Assembly: GCA_026545765.1 (NCBI GenBank)
Contig: CM048842.1
Span: 47,253,431-47,317,430 of the forward strand
Length of the DNA stretch: 64,000 bases
Source: Plantago major
Taxonomy: Eukaryota > Streptophyta > Magnoliopsida > Lamiales > Plantaginaceae
Direction of reading: 5' to 3'
Both the position numbers and the translations under genes were made by a program. Position 1 is the stretch's first letter, and every line of letters begins with the position of its first letter. The notes beneath the pieces were generated by a model that was not told where the DNA came from, ran no database searches, and saw nothing but the letters and a program-made list of their open reading frames with translations. Positions 20,820 through 33,091 of this stretch are shown in pieces.

Positions 20820-21665
20820 CTTCTCAAACCTTTTTAGGAAGAGCATGATGATGTCCATCTAAGACTCGATGGAGTCATCAGGTAAGAGTGGTTGCGAAGG
20901 TAAGAGCCTTCATGTTGTCATTCATACCATTGGACTTCGGCCGGCTCTCATACCTAGTCAAATGACCCTCGGGACAAGTATCATCGTAGTATTTCTCATG
21001 AGCCTTTATTTCTAGAGTAGAATTTTGAGCTTCTAAGGCCTTCTGTTGGAGGTAGATCTCTTCAGTGGTGAGCCTCTCACCTGTCCTTGGGTTGATTGCT
21101 ACATCCGGAGGAAGATTCTCAATTTGAACCACCGGGATCCCTTAATCTATGCTGAGGAGCGAGAAAGCGACTAGGACCTAGTTTATCAGTCCTAGGCCTG
21201 ACCGGATTTCTTTTGTGTTGTCCTCGGGATGCTACTGTTCTCCTATTAAGAAGGTTGCGATGATCTTCCTGTTGAACTTGTGCTCCTAATCTTTTCAAAA
21301 TGGAGTGTTGTTCATTTCTAGATTGAGCCGACTCTACTTGCCTAGGAACCGACAAGGGTGGAGTAGCTTGAGGAGCCTAAACATTGTTAGAACCAAAGCA
21401 TCCTTGAGTAGTAGTGAGTAAGAGGCCAAACCAGTTCTCGCTCATCCCAAACTCACTTGGGCGAATGACATGCCCGTTTGGGAGAGTGAAGTTTCTTTCG
21501 GGAGGAGGATCATGTGTTCCTGACGGAGGAACTTTTCCTTCAACTCCGAATGCTTGAGTTCTAATTGGAGGATCAGCGGCTCTTTCCTACTACGAAGACA
21601 GACTAGCAGTGTGGCCATCACTTGGGTAGTCCATTGTGTTTCTTGAAGTGGCTCTTGCCACTCTT
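20820..21665 (-). pseudogene. Tat-type gag fragment of element C, copy 1
   Basis: The - strand translation parallels the gag of D: TMDYPSDGHTASL-type residues, PSEFGM, NLLNRRTVASRGQ, NPRTGERLTTEEIYLQQKAL, NDNMKALTFATTL, then LFLKRFEKAKEDE, where the match ends and the array follows. The N-terminal end is cut by the insertion of B. In the family this part precedes the main capsid helices. It is a decayed fragment. Confidence 0.85.
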
Positions 21666-23377
21666 TGTTGGTCCAGATAACGGCAAAGTAAAAGACTAGA
21701 CGGGCGGGGGGGGGGGGGGGGTAGGTGAATAGTCTTTTAAAACTTTTGTCGATAAACACAGTTTCTCAGATATCTGTGAAGATATCTGATACTTAAATTC
21801 AGAGCGCGGAAGACTTAAGATAGATAAGTGCAGAAACAATAAGTGTGTGTGTGCTTTGCTGAAATGTAAATACAGAAAGGTGAAATACATACCAAGTATA
21901 GTGGTATCTGGAGGTGGCGTAATCCTCCAACTAATCCACTTCGGTCTTCCAAAGACCTAGAATTCACTAGAACAGATAATTGAGTTCACCTGACAATAAT
22001 CCTACTCTAAGATTCCTAAACAAATGGTTCCCAACCAAATGTTTCCCCTGAGTTGTTCCCCGGCTTTCACACCAAGTACTTCCTGTACTCAGAAACCTTT
22101 TTGAGTTGTTCCTTACCTTCCCAAGCTAAGTACTTCCTATGCTCAATAACCTTGGAGTTATTCCTTAGCTTCCCAAATCAAGTACTTCCTCTACTCCGAT
22201 AACCTTGGAGTTATTCCCTGATTTTCCAAACTAAGTACTTCCTGTACTCCACGCCAGTTATGGTGTTGGTTTTGGTTTGTTTGTCAGATGAGCTTCTTTA
22301 ATTACTTATTCAGTTATTCAGATAGCTCTATGAATCAAGTATACTTAATACACTTTTCAATGTATGGTATCTTGTTCTTTTTACTGACCCAAGTCTATGA
22401 TAATTGTTCAAGAGAATGAATCTCAGATTCTTGATCTTTTAATTCAACTCTTTCACAAATAGCAGTGCTTGTTTAGGATCAGGACACTTAGAACTTTAGT
22501 GCTACTTAGAATCAAAAGCTTTGGTCGCAACAGAAAGCTTGAAGATAAGTAGTTTGCTTGAGAGAATAAGATATGTTCTTAAGATTTTTAGTGTGTTATG
22601 TGTGTGTTCTCAAGCAGTCTAAGTGTTGATATTTATAGATGAATTTGAGTGCCGTTTGAATAGTATCCGTTAGGCTTAACTCAAATTCAAACTATCGATA
22701 TATGTGTATAGTACTGTAACAGGTTTGTCTTCTTCTTCAGAAGCTACCGTTTTGTTCAGACATTTCTGTCCGCGCATTTAATGCATTGTACTATACTTTG
22801 TCCTGTAGTGCCAACGGAACTATGCATTGTATCAGAGACCTTCATTTATCAGATTTCTCTGAGGTTTTGCACGTCCTTTTCTTCAACTTCAGATACCACT
22901 TTATTGAAACAACTAAGTTGCAATATATGTTTCTCTTTCAGAAACGTGGTTTAAGTCCAAGGTATCTGAGTGCAGATATCTGTAGGTACTTTACTTGTTT
23001 TCAGAATCCTTTCAGTTCTCAGGTATCTCTTGTAAGACAGTTTATTTAAAACCATTTGTGTCTTCAAGATATCTGGACATAGGTATCTGGAAAACTATTT
23101 CAGTAATCTTGTGCAGTCTTCAAATCTTCAAAGTCGTTGAACTTGTCTGCTGGATGTCTTCTTCTTGGTCTTCTCTTCATAAAATAAAAGATTACATTTT
23201 GAGACCTAACATCCTATACAAGATTAGCTAGACTATCATACTTAGTGAGTTTCCTCTTTTACAATGTTCAAGTGAACCAAGAGTACTAATCACCTTTCTG
23301 AACTAAGATAAGTCATAAGGTTGCTGATCAAAATCTAACCAAATATTCTTAACAAATTTCTAACAAAATTTCTAACA
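21666..23377 (-). repeat. Complete 3' LTR of element B
   Basis: On - it starts TGTTAG beside the polypurine tract and ends GGACCAACA at 21666. The outer edge is ambiguous by up to 23 bp because a TGTTAGAAATT-type word is repeated three times (23351-23377). It contains a long G run (21706-21720), four units of the roughly 55-bp minisatellite (22060-22260), a TATA box (22629-22638) and many AGATATCT words. Confidence 0.9.
22629..22638 (-). promoter_or_regulatory. TATA box in the 3' LTR of element B
   Basis: CTATAAATAT on the - strand, at the same LTR position as in F (13644-13653). Confidence 0.55.
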
Positions 23378-23379
23378 AA

Positions 23380-23392
23380 TTTCCCCCTTTTT
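23380..23392 (-). promoter_or_regulatory. Polypurine tract of element B
   Basis: On -, five A, five G and three A lie immediately before the TGTTAG repeats of the LTR. It is identical to the tract of element A. Confidence 0.85.
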
Positions 23393-23766
23393 GATCAGTC
23401 AACGATGACTATCTGTCCTATTACAAATCTGGATGAGGAAACAATCCATCACTTAATCATTTCTTAAGATCTTTCAATTCATACAATGAAGTGCAGAAAG
23501 TAAACATCAACCAAATCACAAGGTGTGATCTTTGCTGACAAGTTATCTTTCATAGAATGATATCTGAGAGTAAGTTCATCAGATATGCTAAAGAGAAAGT
23601 TTACAGATAACTTTAGTACATAATACAATTTTAGCTCAGTCAGCAAGATACAACAAAAATACATAGTAAATTAGGACAACAGGAGTAACCAAGCTCCAAG
23701 TAAACATCCTAATAGACTAGTCTTCAAGTCTTCAAAACTTCAAGTCTTCAACAGCAGTTGTATGGA

Positions 23767-26700
23767 TCAATCTGCAAATTTCCTATCACCAAACCTTTTG
23801 ATGTCATCAGAATAATCATAGAGAAGTGTTCTGACAATCATCTCTGTGTCTCTGGCAAAACCACAGACCAATTTGTAGGTTTTGGTAGGATTTCTCTTGA
23901 CAAAATGCTTGACCCACAGATACTTCCCCCACTTCCAGGCATGCTCTATTCTGATATCTGATAGCTTGAAGTATTCATAGATAATCTTCAGATATCTGAT
24001 GTCACCCTTTTATTGATCTTCAGTTAAGTAGAACGACTCATAGGGTTCCACAGCAAGTCTTGCTCTTGTGCCTGTTTCTGTGACATTGAGAATTCTATGC
24101 ACATCATCTGGTTTTCCATAAGGACATTCTGCTAGGGGCTTTGCAGCTATGGGCTCAGTTAGGCTTTCAATTTTCCTTTTTCTGTGAAGTGGAGCTTCAT
24201 CTTCATCAGTCTCTCCATCATCATCAAGATTAAATCTTGTGAGTTTTACAGCCTTCTTCATTTTCCAGGGATTTGATTTGACCTTCTTCTTCTTCTTTTT
24301 CAGAAGATTCATCAATCCTTTTAACTTGTCTTCTCCTTGGAGCCTTGGTACTCCTTGGAGGTTTCTGTGCCATGGCCCTTGTTATCATTGAAGTACCTTC
24401 AGTAGGTTTCTGGGAAGTAGCTACTATTTGCAAAGCAGCTTGACTTGAGGAGGGCTCATTTATTCTAAGTGGTGGCTGGGAAGTTTTCTTGTTTCTTCTT
24501 CCTTTCTGAGCAACACCAACTCCAGATTTCTTCTTATTTCCTTCTCCTTCTTCCCATTCCCCTGACTTTGAGATCCAGATTTGTACAATCCTTCCCCTCT
24601 TAGTCATTGTTGGCTGACTAAGTCTCACAAAGGAATCTGAGAGAGACTCAAAATGTCCTTGTAAGCAGTTATAGGCTGTGACCAACTTCTGAAGTTCAGC
24701 TTTGAGCTCCTGATTTTGCTTGATAAGTCCATTTTCCTTATCAGTGAGCTCTGCCAATGGGCCGAGTATGGCATCTGCTTTTCCAGCAGTGTAACTTGCC
24801 TCTTGAAAAGCTTTTTCAGCTAAAGATGCATCATTGTCCCTTATCATTCCCAGATCTTTCTGAGCAATGACCATGCTGGTTGTTCTCTGAGTGATGAGCT
24901 CAGTGAATTTCTTCATTTCTGAGGGGACGGAGGCAATTACTTCTTTGTTCTGTGAAGACAACTCCTTCTTAAGATGTGCCAGTACTTGGTATCTATTCAT
25001 GTATTCATGGGAGTGGACATTTGGCAGCTTGTTGAAAATTTCAGGAGCAAGTAGCTTCCTTGTCAGATGAGAAACCGCTAGGTGTTCGTTGCGGTGTTCT
25101 GCCAAAGTCTTGTCTTCTTCATCATCTGAGTAATCAGCCCAGTGATCTTCATCCTCTTGGACATTTTCATCTATTTTGTCTAGTCCAGCAACCATCTCAG
25201 AGATAGGTTTCTTTCCTTTCTGTGAGGAGGATGGTACTTCTTTTGAAGAGGATGCAGCCTTAGCATCATGCTTTGCTTCAGATACTTCTTCAGTATCGAG
25301 TTCCTTGGTTATAGCATTCACAGCATCCTGTAGCTCTTTAACCTCAGAGTAAGCTACCATTTCTTGTAAATATTGATCTTGTAGTTGATCAAGCTTATCT
25401 CTGGATATAGCTAACTTTTCTTCTAGTTGAAGATGGAGCTGTTGTTCATCTTCCAACAGTTGTTTGAGTTGAACAGTTCTGGTTTGTGTATTCAGTATTT
25501 TCTGAGTGGTTTCCTCAGAATGTCAACTACTTGTACAGTAGTACCTTGTTGTTGGGAAGATGGATGAGTACATCTTTGAGGAGATGGATGCGGAGATTGC
25601 TGTAATGTCCTCTCAGTGTGCTTTTCAGCAGCTGAGGCATTATTTCCTTGTAGAATTCCTCCGGTCCCTGGTGCAGGGGCATCATCATCATCCTTCTTAT
25701 CATTATCATCCTTTTTGTGATGATCAGAGGGAGGTTCATCGAAGTCATTCTCGTCTATTTCTTCCTCCTCATCATCTTCAGATACAAGATTGATCACTTC
25801 TGGAATAGTGATCTTCAGCCCATTAACCTCTTCTTGTTCAGAAGGAATAAATTGCAGTGTTTGGGGCATGACTGGCTTGAATGCCACCTGTAATCTTGTC
25901 TGATCATCAGCTTGATTGAATGCTTGAATCAATCTGTGTGCCACTTCTTTGGAGAAATCCTTATGCAATAAAGTCGCAATTGAATATTGTTCTGTGGGAA
26001 ACATTGCATGGATATATGTCTCCAAATCTAGAGCTCGTGCTCGTCTTGTTGGTTGATCTGTGATTCTCAATATTTCAGAGAGATCAAAGCACCTTAACCT
26101 CTGCCATTTTTTGAAGCATTGAATGTGCTTTGGCAGGGTGTGAGCCTTGAAGAAGGGTAGTAGGTCCTTTTTCTCATCATCAGGAACCTTCTTGGCACTT
26201 GTTTGAGCCTGAAAGAAAGTGTTTTGAGTTAGATTCAAAACTTGTATACATATCTGAGTACAAGTGTGGTTAGGTTTCTGAGTTACCTGAATAATTAAGT
26301 CAGGCTCAGAAACTTGTACTACTGAGACAAGTGGTGTCTCAGATATCTTGTTGTGAGGTGGAGACATGGAAGTCTGGTACTCATCAACCTTTCTTTCTGC
26401 TTGAACCTGAGAATTAAAATTATCACAATACTTAGGAAATTTTATCAAGAGAAATTTAAGTGACAAATCAAATATCTGAGAGGTCAATTACCTCCGTTGG
26501 AGGCTCAGATACTTGTCTCTCAGAGACTTGTGTAGTCTCTGGAATCTTTTCTTGTGATGAAGGCCTTCATGCCTCATCAATTTCCATATGTTGTGAGGAT
26601 TGAGTAGGCAACTCCTCAACAACTTCTACTTCTTTTTGAGCCTGTAAGTAGAAAGTATTGAATAATTAGAGAAGAAGTTACAGCAACCCAGAATGAAGAA

Positions 26701-28977
26701 TGATTATCACTGATTTTCATATACCTTCACACTAGAAGGCTCAGTGACATTCTCTTTAGAAACCTTGTCGGTCTCTGGGTTCTTTTCTGGCATTTCTGCC
26801 TTATCTTCCTCTTTCTCAGTTAGAGCCTATTAGAAACATTCACTTAATTAGTTAAGTAAATTAATGTATAACTAAAAAGTAATTTCTTAAGGAACACTGT
26901 ATCACCTGTAACACAGGCTCAGATTCCTAAGAGGCGAGGTTGTTGAAGCTTCCTTCTAAGTTTCTGAGGCAAGCTTTCCAGCTTCCTCTTGTTCTTTTGT
27001 TTCTAATTCAGCATGTAACAAAGAAATTTTATAATTAACAAGATTTATAAGCATAAAATTTCACAAGCAGAGAGTTAAACCATCCAGCTCCCTGAGCAGT
27101 GTCAGGCTGTTTGGTCTCTGAAACTCGTGACCCTTCTATGCTTTGGTCTTCTTGTTCCAGTACAGCTTCTTTGTTTGAAGTTTCAGGTACTTCACACATT
27201 TCCTGAGTATGCAACTCAGTTGCCTCCCCTGGTTAATCATTCTGAGTAGATGTCTCAGTTTGATCCCTTTCAATGAGTTGGGGAACCTGCTCTTTTGCAG
27301 GATTTTCTTTAGCATATTGAATTTCTGGTAAGTCGAAATGGAGTTCATTTACCATTTCATCAACCACTTGTGGCTGTTGTGGTTGTGGTTGTTGTGGTTG
27401 TCTGGAAGCAGAAGAATGAATAGTTGATGGCTCTTCCAGATTTTTAAGTGTGGCATTGTCATCAGCATCTGCCAACACTAAGTCACCACTCATCAGGGCT
27501 TCTTGAAGTTGTTCAAACAAAACTTTTCCTGATGTCGGGTTTGCACCAACAACCTTTGCTATAGGTGCTTGTTCAGCAACCTGTGGTGTGGGTTCTTCTT
27601 CAGATACCTGTTACTATTTCAGTAACCTTAGCCCTTTTTGATTTTTCTAGGACTTGAGAGATGACTAGTTCATCATCTTCATCGTCAGAGCTCTCATCAG
27701 CATTAGGAACTGATTGGTCCATAATTCCTGCTGTTTCTGCAGATAGGGCTTGGTGTCTTTCACTACTGTTGGCAGCATTTATAAGTTCATCAGCAAGGCT
27801 TTCTGTAATAGTCTTAACATTTCTAAACGCACTTTCTCTTACTGAGTCTACTTGTTCAGTAGTTGATGCCTCTTTTGCAGCATTGATGAGTTCATCTGCA
27901 TTGACTGCAGGTATCTGGGAATCGACAACCTCAATGGGTGTGCCTTGAGACTTCTTCTTCAGATTTCTGAAGTTACGGCTTCTTAGTCGCAACTTTTCCC
28001 TTGGATACGTCTTCACTATTTCGCTTCTTGGAACCTTTCTGGGATCCAACAACCTTTTTCATCATGTTTGTATACTCATATTTGTAGAGCAGGTTACTGT
28101 TGGCTATATCAGCCTTCTCTCTCAGCTCGATGCCAAGCTTTTCCAGCAGGTAGCATATCTTTAGACCATAGTTTACCGTGGCCTTTGGCTCAGCAAGTCC
28201 CTTAGCGATTTTAGTCTCGAAGCCTTGAATCTTCTTCACAAACTTCATAAAGGCGTACTTTTCCCAGTTAAAAGGGTTTTCCAGCCTTTTTTCTTGTTGA
28301 TTCAACAAGAACATCATTATCCAACGTTCTTGGCTTATCTGGTCAGCACCTCCTTGTAAACCATCAAAGAATCTGTGAAGAATGCAAGCCAATACATCCC
28401 AGTGAACCATTAGGTGTCTGGTTCTTATGTCAGCAAGCTTGAACTCAGTAGGTGTATCTGATTTTTCAAGATCACACACATCACTGTACAACTATTTTAC
28501 ACCTTTAAGGAGATCGTCATCCTTGGTGTTTATTTCAAAATCCTTTCCAAGATTTTGAAAATCAAACAACTTGCAGAAAGTTGTTAAGTCCAAAAGGATT
28601 TCCTTTCCTTGGACTGAGGTTTTTATAGAAACTATTGTAGTGCCTTTAGAAATGCAGGATATAATCCTGGAATTATTGTAGAATTCTAACACATCTAGTG
28701 AAGATATTCCACTAGGAAGGGCAGATAGAAAACCCTTGATTTGTGCCTTTTCAAGCATGTCAAGAATCAGTTTTCTATCGGCTTGGTTCTCAACTGCAGC
28801 CGTGAGGTATTCCTCAATCATGGCACCACCCCAAATCATCCGGTGATTTGAAGTCCAATGATCAGGATTGAAATCTCCCAACAATCGGTTGTTCACAATA
28901 ACCAACTTTGGTGCTTGCTTTTCAGCAGTACCAGTTGAAGATTGGGAGTTTTGTGTGGTTGAACGCTTAGGATCCAT
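23767..28977 (-). pseudogene. ORF3 of element B, start to stop
   Basis: This is the same extra gene as in A and G, here with both ends. It starts MDPKRSTTQNSQSSTG at 28977 and ends at the stop near 23767. Domains in order: a globular N-terminal domain (about 28900-28000) with FLSALPSGISSLDVLEFYNN; an acidic SDDEDDELV stretch; short Glu-rich modules separated by AT-rich GT...AG intervals at the same places as in A; a block with KKWQRLRCFDLSEILRITDQ (about 26200-25850); a run of Asp; a coiled coil (about 25450-24600); and a basic Ser-rich part and a C-terminal block. The span is 5.2 kb, unusually long for an extra ORF. No enzymatic motif was recognised. A TATA-like box lies about 190 bp upstream. 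It is broken in several places. Confidence 0.7.
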
Positions 28978-29798
28978 CTCTTTAAATAGTGTAAGATTTT
29001 CGGTGTTTGAAAGAGATTTCGTTTAGGGATTAGTAATGCTTTGCAGAAAAACTAATTGGGATTTGCAGAAGTTGAAGAAGTTTGCAGAGAATCAAGAGAG
29101 TGATTTTGCTATTCTTGTGTAAGTCGGAATTTTGGATTAGGCGAAAGTGATTTCTTTTGCCAAAATCCTATATATATAGCAACTGAATCTCAACAGACAT
29201 ATACATACAAATTGATTTTGTGTGTAAGTATCTATGAATTGCGGGCAGGCGTGAGCAAAAGCTTGTTTGGCATTAAATGCATAGTGGGCCCTGTCAGAAT
29301 TCTAACAGTCCACTATTTTCTGAGAATTAATCTCTGCCGTATAAATCAATCGCTTAATTCATCAAAGGTCACCATTGCTTCTTGAGCAATGATCACAATC
29401 AACAAATGGAATTGTGCCCATTTAATGAACTTTGGCTAGTAGCCATCTGAATCACGTTTCTATATGAGCAAGAACACTGTTTGCATCTGAGTCTATCTCA
29501 TACTTAGGATTTGTCCAAGTTTTACACAAAGATAGAAATATTGCAGGTTTCAAGAGAGTAGTTGACTGCAGACAGTTGTGCTATTCTCTTTTGTGTTCCC
29601 CTTAAGTGAGTGATCTAGATATTTGAGTTTCTGTCTGAGAGATCTTTGAGCAGTCTTTTTGCCCTTTAGCCTTTGGTTTCTGGATACTTATTCCAGATTC
29701 TCCCTTTCTTGATACTCATTCCAGATTTCTCTTCTTCTGGATACCCGTTCCAGATTTCTCTTCTTCTCTGGATACCCGTTCCAGATTTCTCTTCTCTT
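28978..29798 (-). other. Spacer between pol and ORF3 of element B
   Basis: There is no protein. Near pol lie about four units of the GGATACCCGTTCCAG minisatellite (29675-29800). The rest is AT-rich leader-like DNA before ORF3. It matches the spacer of fragment G in inverted form. Confidence 0.6.
29168..29179 (-). promoter_or_regulatory. TATA-like box upstream of ORF3 (element B)
   Basis: CTATATATATAG on the - strand lies 191 bp before the ORF3 ATG (28977) and is followed by a CT-rich leader-like segment. Fragment G keeps the position with a weaker word. It may be an internal promoter for ORF3. Confidence 0.45.
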
Positions 29799-31490
29799 TC
29801 AGTTCATTTGTAGCTCCATTAGTCCAAGACTGTGTCTTAAGGCTAAAAATCTACTTTCTTGTAGTGGCTTAGAGAAGATATCTGCAAGTTGGTCTTCAGT
29901 GCCAATCTTGAGTATCTCTATATTGCCTTTTTCAACATGATCTCTGATGAAGTGGTGTCTAACATCAATGTGCTTTGTTCTGGCATGAAACTTAGGATTC
30001 TGTGTGATTGCAATAGCACTTGTGTTGTCACAGAAAATGGGAGTTTTCTCTTCATTGAGTCCATAGTCTTTGAGTTGTTGTTGAATCCACAAAATTTGTG
30101 TTGCACAACAACCAGCAGCAATATATTCAGCCTTTGTGATAGAAGTTGCAATTAAGTTTTGCTTCTTGCTAAACCATGAGATAAGTCTAGCTCCCAGAAA
30201 CTGACAAGTTCCTGAGGTACTTTTGCTATCAAGCATTGATCCAGCATAATGAGCATCTGAGTAACCAGCTAAACTCAATCCGCTTTCTTTAGGATACCAT
30301 AAACCTACATCTACTGTACCTTTTACATACCTTAATATTTTCATAGACATGTTGTAGTGTGATTGCATTGGGTTTGTCTGAAATCTAGCACACACTCCAA
30401 CTGCATATTGAATACCAGGTCTACTTGCAGTAAGGTAAAGTAGTGAACCTATCAATTTCCTATACTTATGTTCTTCAACACTCTTGTCTAATTCAGTATA
30501 GGTCATCTTGGTTCCTATGCTCATAGGTATCTTAGCATTCTTTTTAGAAGGCTTAAGATTGAACTTTGTGAGCATGTCTTTTGCATACTTTGTCTGACTA
30601 ATGAATATTCCATCATTGAGTTGCTTGACATGCAATCCTAGGAAATAGTTCAATTCTCCCATCATGCTCATCTCAAACTTGCTTTTCATGAGATTCGCAA
30701 AGTCATCACAAAGTTGCTTGTCCTTAGATCCAAATATAATGTCATCAACATATACTTGAACTAAGAGTAGTTTCCCATCATGATTTAAAGTGAATAAAGT
30801 TTTATCAACTTCACCTTTCTTGAAACCACTTTCCAGAATGTATGTGGCGAAAGTGTCATACCATGCTCTTGGAGCTTGTTTCAGCCCATACAGAGCTTTC
30901 TGTAACTTATAGACCATTCTACTTTCTTCAGAAACTTCAAAGCCAGGTGGTTGCTCAACATAGACTTCCTCAGCAAGTTCACCATTCAGGAATGCACTCT
31001 TGACATCCATCTTGTAAACTTTAAAATCTTTATGAACTGCAAAGGCCAGAAAGAGTCTTATTGCATCCAATCTGGCAACTGGTGCATATGACTCATCAAA
31101 ATCTAGACCTTCAGTCTGGGTGAAACCCTTGGCAACCAATCTTGCTTTGTTTCTGGTTATTTTACCAGACTCATTCATTTTGTTTCTGAAAACCCACTTT
31201 GTCCCAATCACAGATATTCCTTCTACAAATGGAACTAGTTTCCAGACTTTGTTTCTCTCAAATTGATCTAACTCTTCCTGCATTGCTGAGATCCAATCTT
31301 GGTCTCTTAATGCTTCTTCTATTGTTTTAGGTTCAACATTTGAGATGAAACATCCAATGCGAGAATTAACATTTTCAGCTATTGCTCTCCTAGTCCTAAC
31401 ACCTTGATTAATTGGTCCAATTACATCTTTTGCAGGATGATCTTTGATCCATCTCATCATAGGTTTAGTGCTAGTAGGATCAATATCCAA
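29799..31490 (-). pseudogene. Reverse transcriptase and RNase H of element B
   Basis: The best preserved pol segment of this family in the window. Reverse transcriptase (about 31350-30550) shows the WVFRNK block, [52 protein letters not shown] and the catalytic YVDD (about 30740-30755). The connection [20 protein letters not shown] and RNase H (about 30310-29810) follow, with [28 protein letters not shown] and [13 protein letters not shown]. Together they convert genomic RNA to double-stranded DNA. The order integrase, reverse transcriptase, RNase H defines Ty1/Copia. Confidence 0.93.
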
Positions 31491-31530
31491 GTGATTTGAA
31501 TGTGAATCACTAAGATTATGATTTGATACT

Positions 31531-31849
31531 TAGATATATAATATTGATTATTTTTAGATGTACTCAAGACTGAATGAAAACCAATTGCGTGAGAATTTTG
31601 TTGGGCATGTGTTCCATGCTCTTAAAAGAGTAATATCTCGATCTTTGTCTTAGTTGGAACATTTCTATAATAAAATAAAGCGAAGCCTGGGCTATTGAAT
31701 TCAAACATTGTGCACTACAAAACAAAAGATGTACGAAATACTTTTTTAGTCAAGGAGAGACAAGTCCTCTACCTTGTAAATAAAGGAATGCTATCTCAAG
31801 AAAAACATCCGGTGGATCGGTATTTCTTTCTACAAAACATATATTAAAT
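31531..31849 (-). other. Unidentified 319-bp insertion in pol of element B
   Basis: Element F runs straight from GATAC to TTTTTCAG at this point. B has about 319 extra AT-rich bases between the same words. The insert has no long open frame, no clear terminal inverted repeat and no clear target duplication beyond a possible two bases. It contains the word CACTACAAAAC (about 31702-31712), which resembles a CACTA end, but nothing else supports that. The strand is not determined; the host element's strand is given. Confidence 0.6.
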
Positions 31850-33060
31850 CTTTTTCAGTATCTGAGATATCTGACACATGGGAAATGCCATGGATATCTG
31901 ACACTTTTTCAGTGTTAGAGATATCTGGAACTTGCATTTCAGCAGTCTCATTTTCAGATACCTCTTCATGAAGAAGGTTCTCAGTAACCTGTTCCATTTC
32001 TGGAAATCTCATAGGAAATTCTTCATCATGTCTGTGAGTCATCTGGTTGTTACTAGGCATTTTATGCTTTTCTTTGTCAGAGTCATCCTCACTTTCCTCA
32101 ATGATGTTTTTCCTTTTTGAGGGTTCTTTTTCAGAATCCTTTACCATTAGTTCTTTGAACCTTTCTGAAAGTTCATCAGTAAGAGGTGTTTTCTTGCTTC
32201 CTTCATAGAATACAACATGAACTGATTCTTCAATCTTCTTCGTTCTTTTGTTGTAAACTCTAAAAGCTTTGCTATTCATAGAATAACCAAGAAATACACC
32301 TTCATCTGCCTTCGGTTGAAATGTTCTCAGATATTCTTTTCCATTGTTAAGAATAAAACATCTACAACCAAACACTTTTAGATGTTTAATATTAGGGGGT
32401 CTACCAACCAAGATTTCATAAGGTGTCTTGTCATGGTGTTTGTTTATCAAACATCTGTTCTGAGTGTAGCAGGCTGTGTTTACAGCTTCAACCCAATAAA
32501 CTTAACTTATTTTAGTGTCAGCTAGCATTGTCCTTGTTGCTTCTTTAAGGGTTCTATTTTTCCTTTCTACAACACCATTTTGTTGTGGTGTTCTTACAGA
32601 GGAAAGTTGGTGTTGTATACCTTTGTAGGTACAAAACTCCTTTATGTACTGGTTGACAAACTCAGTACCATGGTCTGTTCTGATTGCAGATACCTTATCA
32701 TTTTTCATGACTTCAAGCTTGTTCAGCAAGTTTGGTATCTCCACCCTAGCATCAAATTTTTGCTTTAGAAAGACAACCCAAGTGAATCTTGAGAAGTCAT
32801 CTACAACAACTAGACCATACTTCTTTCCTGCATAACTAGTTATAGAAGATTCAAAAAGATCCATATGTAAAAGTTGTAGTGGTCTAACACTAGAGTGTCT
32901 GGTTTTGGACTTGAAAGAGATCTTGGATTGTTTCCCCATCTGACAAGCAGAACAGATACCATCCTTTCTGAAAGATGTTTTGGAAAGGCCAACCACTAAT
33001 TCTTTCTTGGCAAGTTTCTTCAGAGTTTTGAAATTCAAGTGACTCATTCTTTTGTGCCAT
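31850..33060 (-). pseudogene. Integrase of element B
   Basis: All three integrase parts are visible: zinc-binding HKRMSHLNF...CSACQMGK (about 33050-32930); the catalytic core with HMDLFE, AIRTDHGTEF and [13 protein letters not shown] carrying the D, D and E (about 32870-32520); and the C-terminal [15 protein letters not shown] region (about 32400) followed by an acidic linker. Sireviruses are known to have a long integrase extension. It is decayed. Confidence 0.9.
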
Positions 33061-33091
33061 AACCAGTGCTCTTCCGTGTGACCTGATTGAC

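Larger units (their letters stand above)
18268..21665 (-). mobile_element. Element C, copy 1: Gypsy derivative with gag fragment and 24-bp array
   Basis: In - orientation: part of a Tat-type gag (21665-20820), then a 24-bp tandem array (20690-19440), then non-coding repeats (19430-18268). No protease, reverse transcriptase or integrase is seen, so it looks like a non-autonomous (LARD-like) derivative or a deleted copy of a relative of D. Element B is inserted in its gag at 21665/21666. A second copy lies at 36511-39936. Confidence 0.75.

Noticed and set aside
19443-20858. Long open frames in the 24-bp array, on both strands, read as repeat-rich proteins
   Set aside because: The frames are open only because the unit length is a multiple of three. 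They have no start context, no domain, and the same effect appears in several frames at 37742-38945.
31697-31712. CACTACAAAAC inside the insertion in B taken as a CACTA end
   Set aside because: There are no subterminal repeats, no partner end and no 3-bp target duplication. One short word is not enough.
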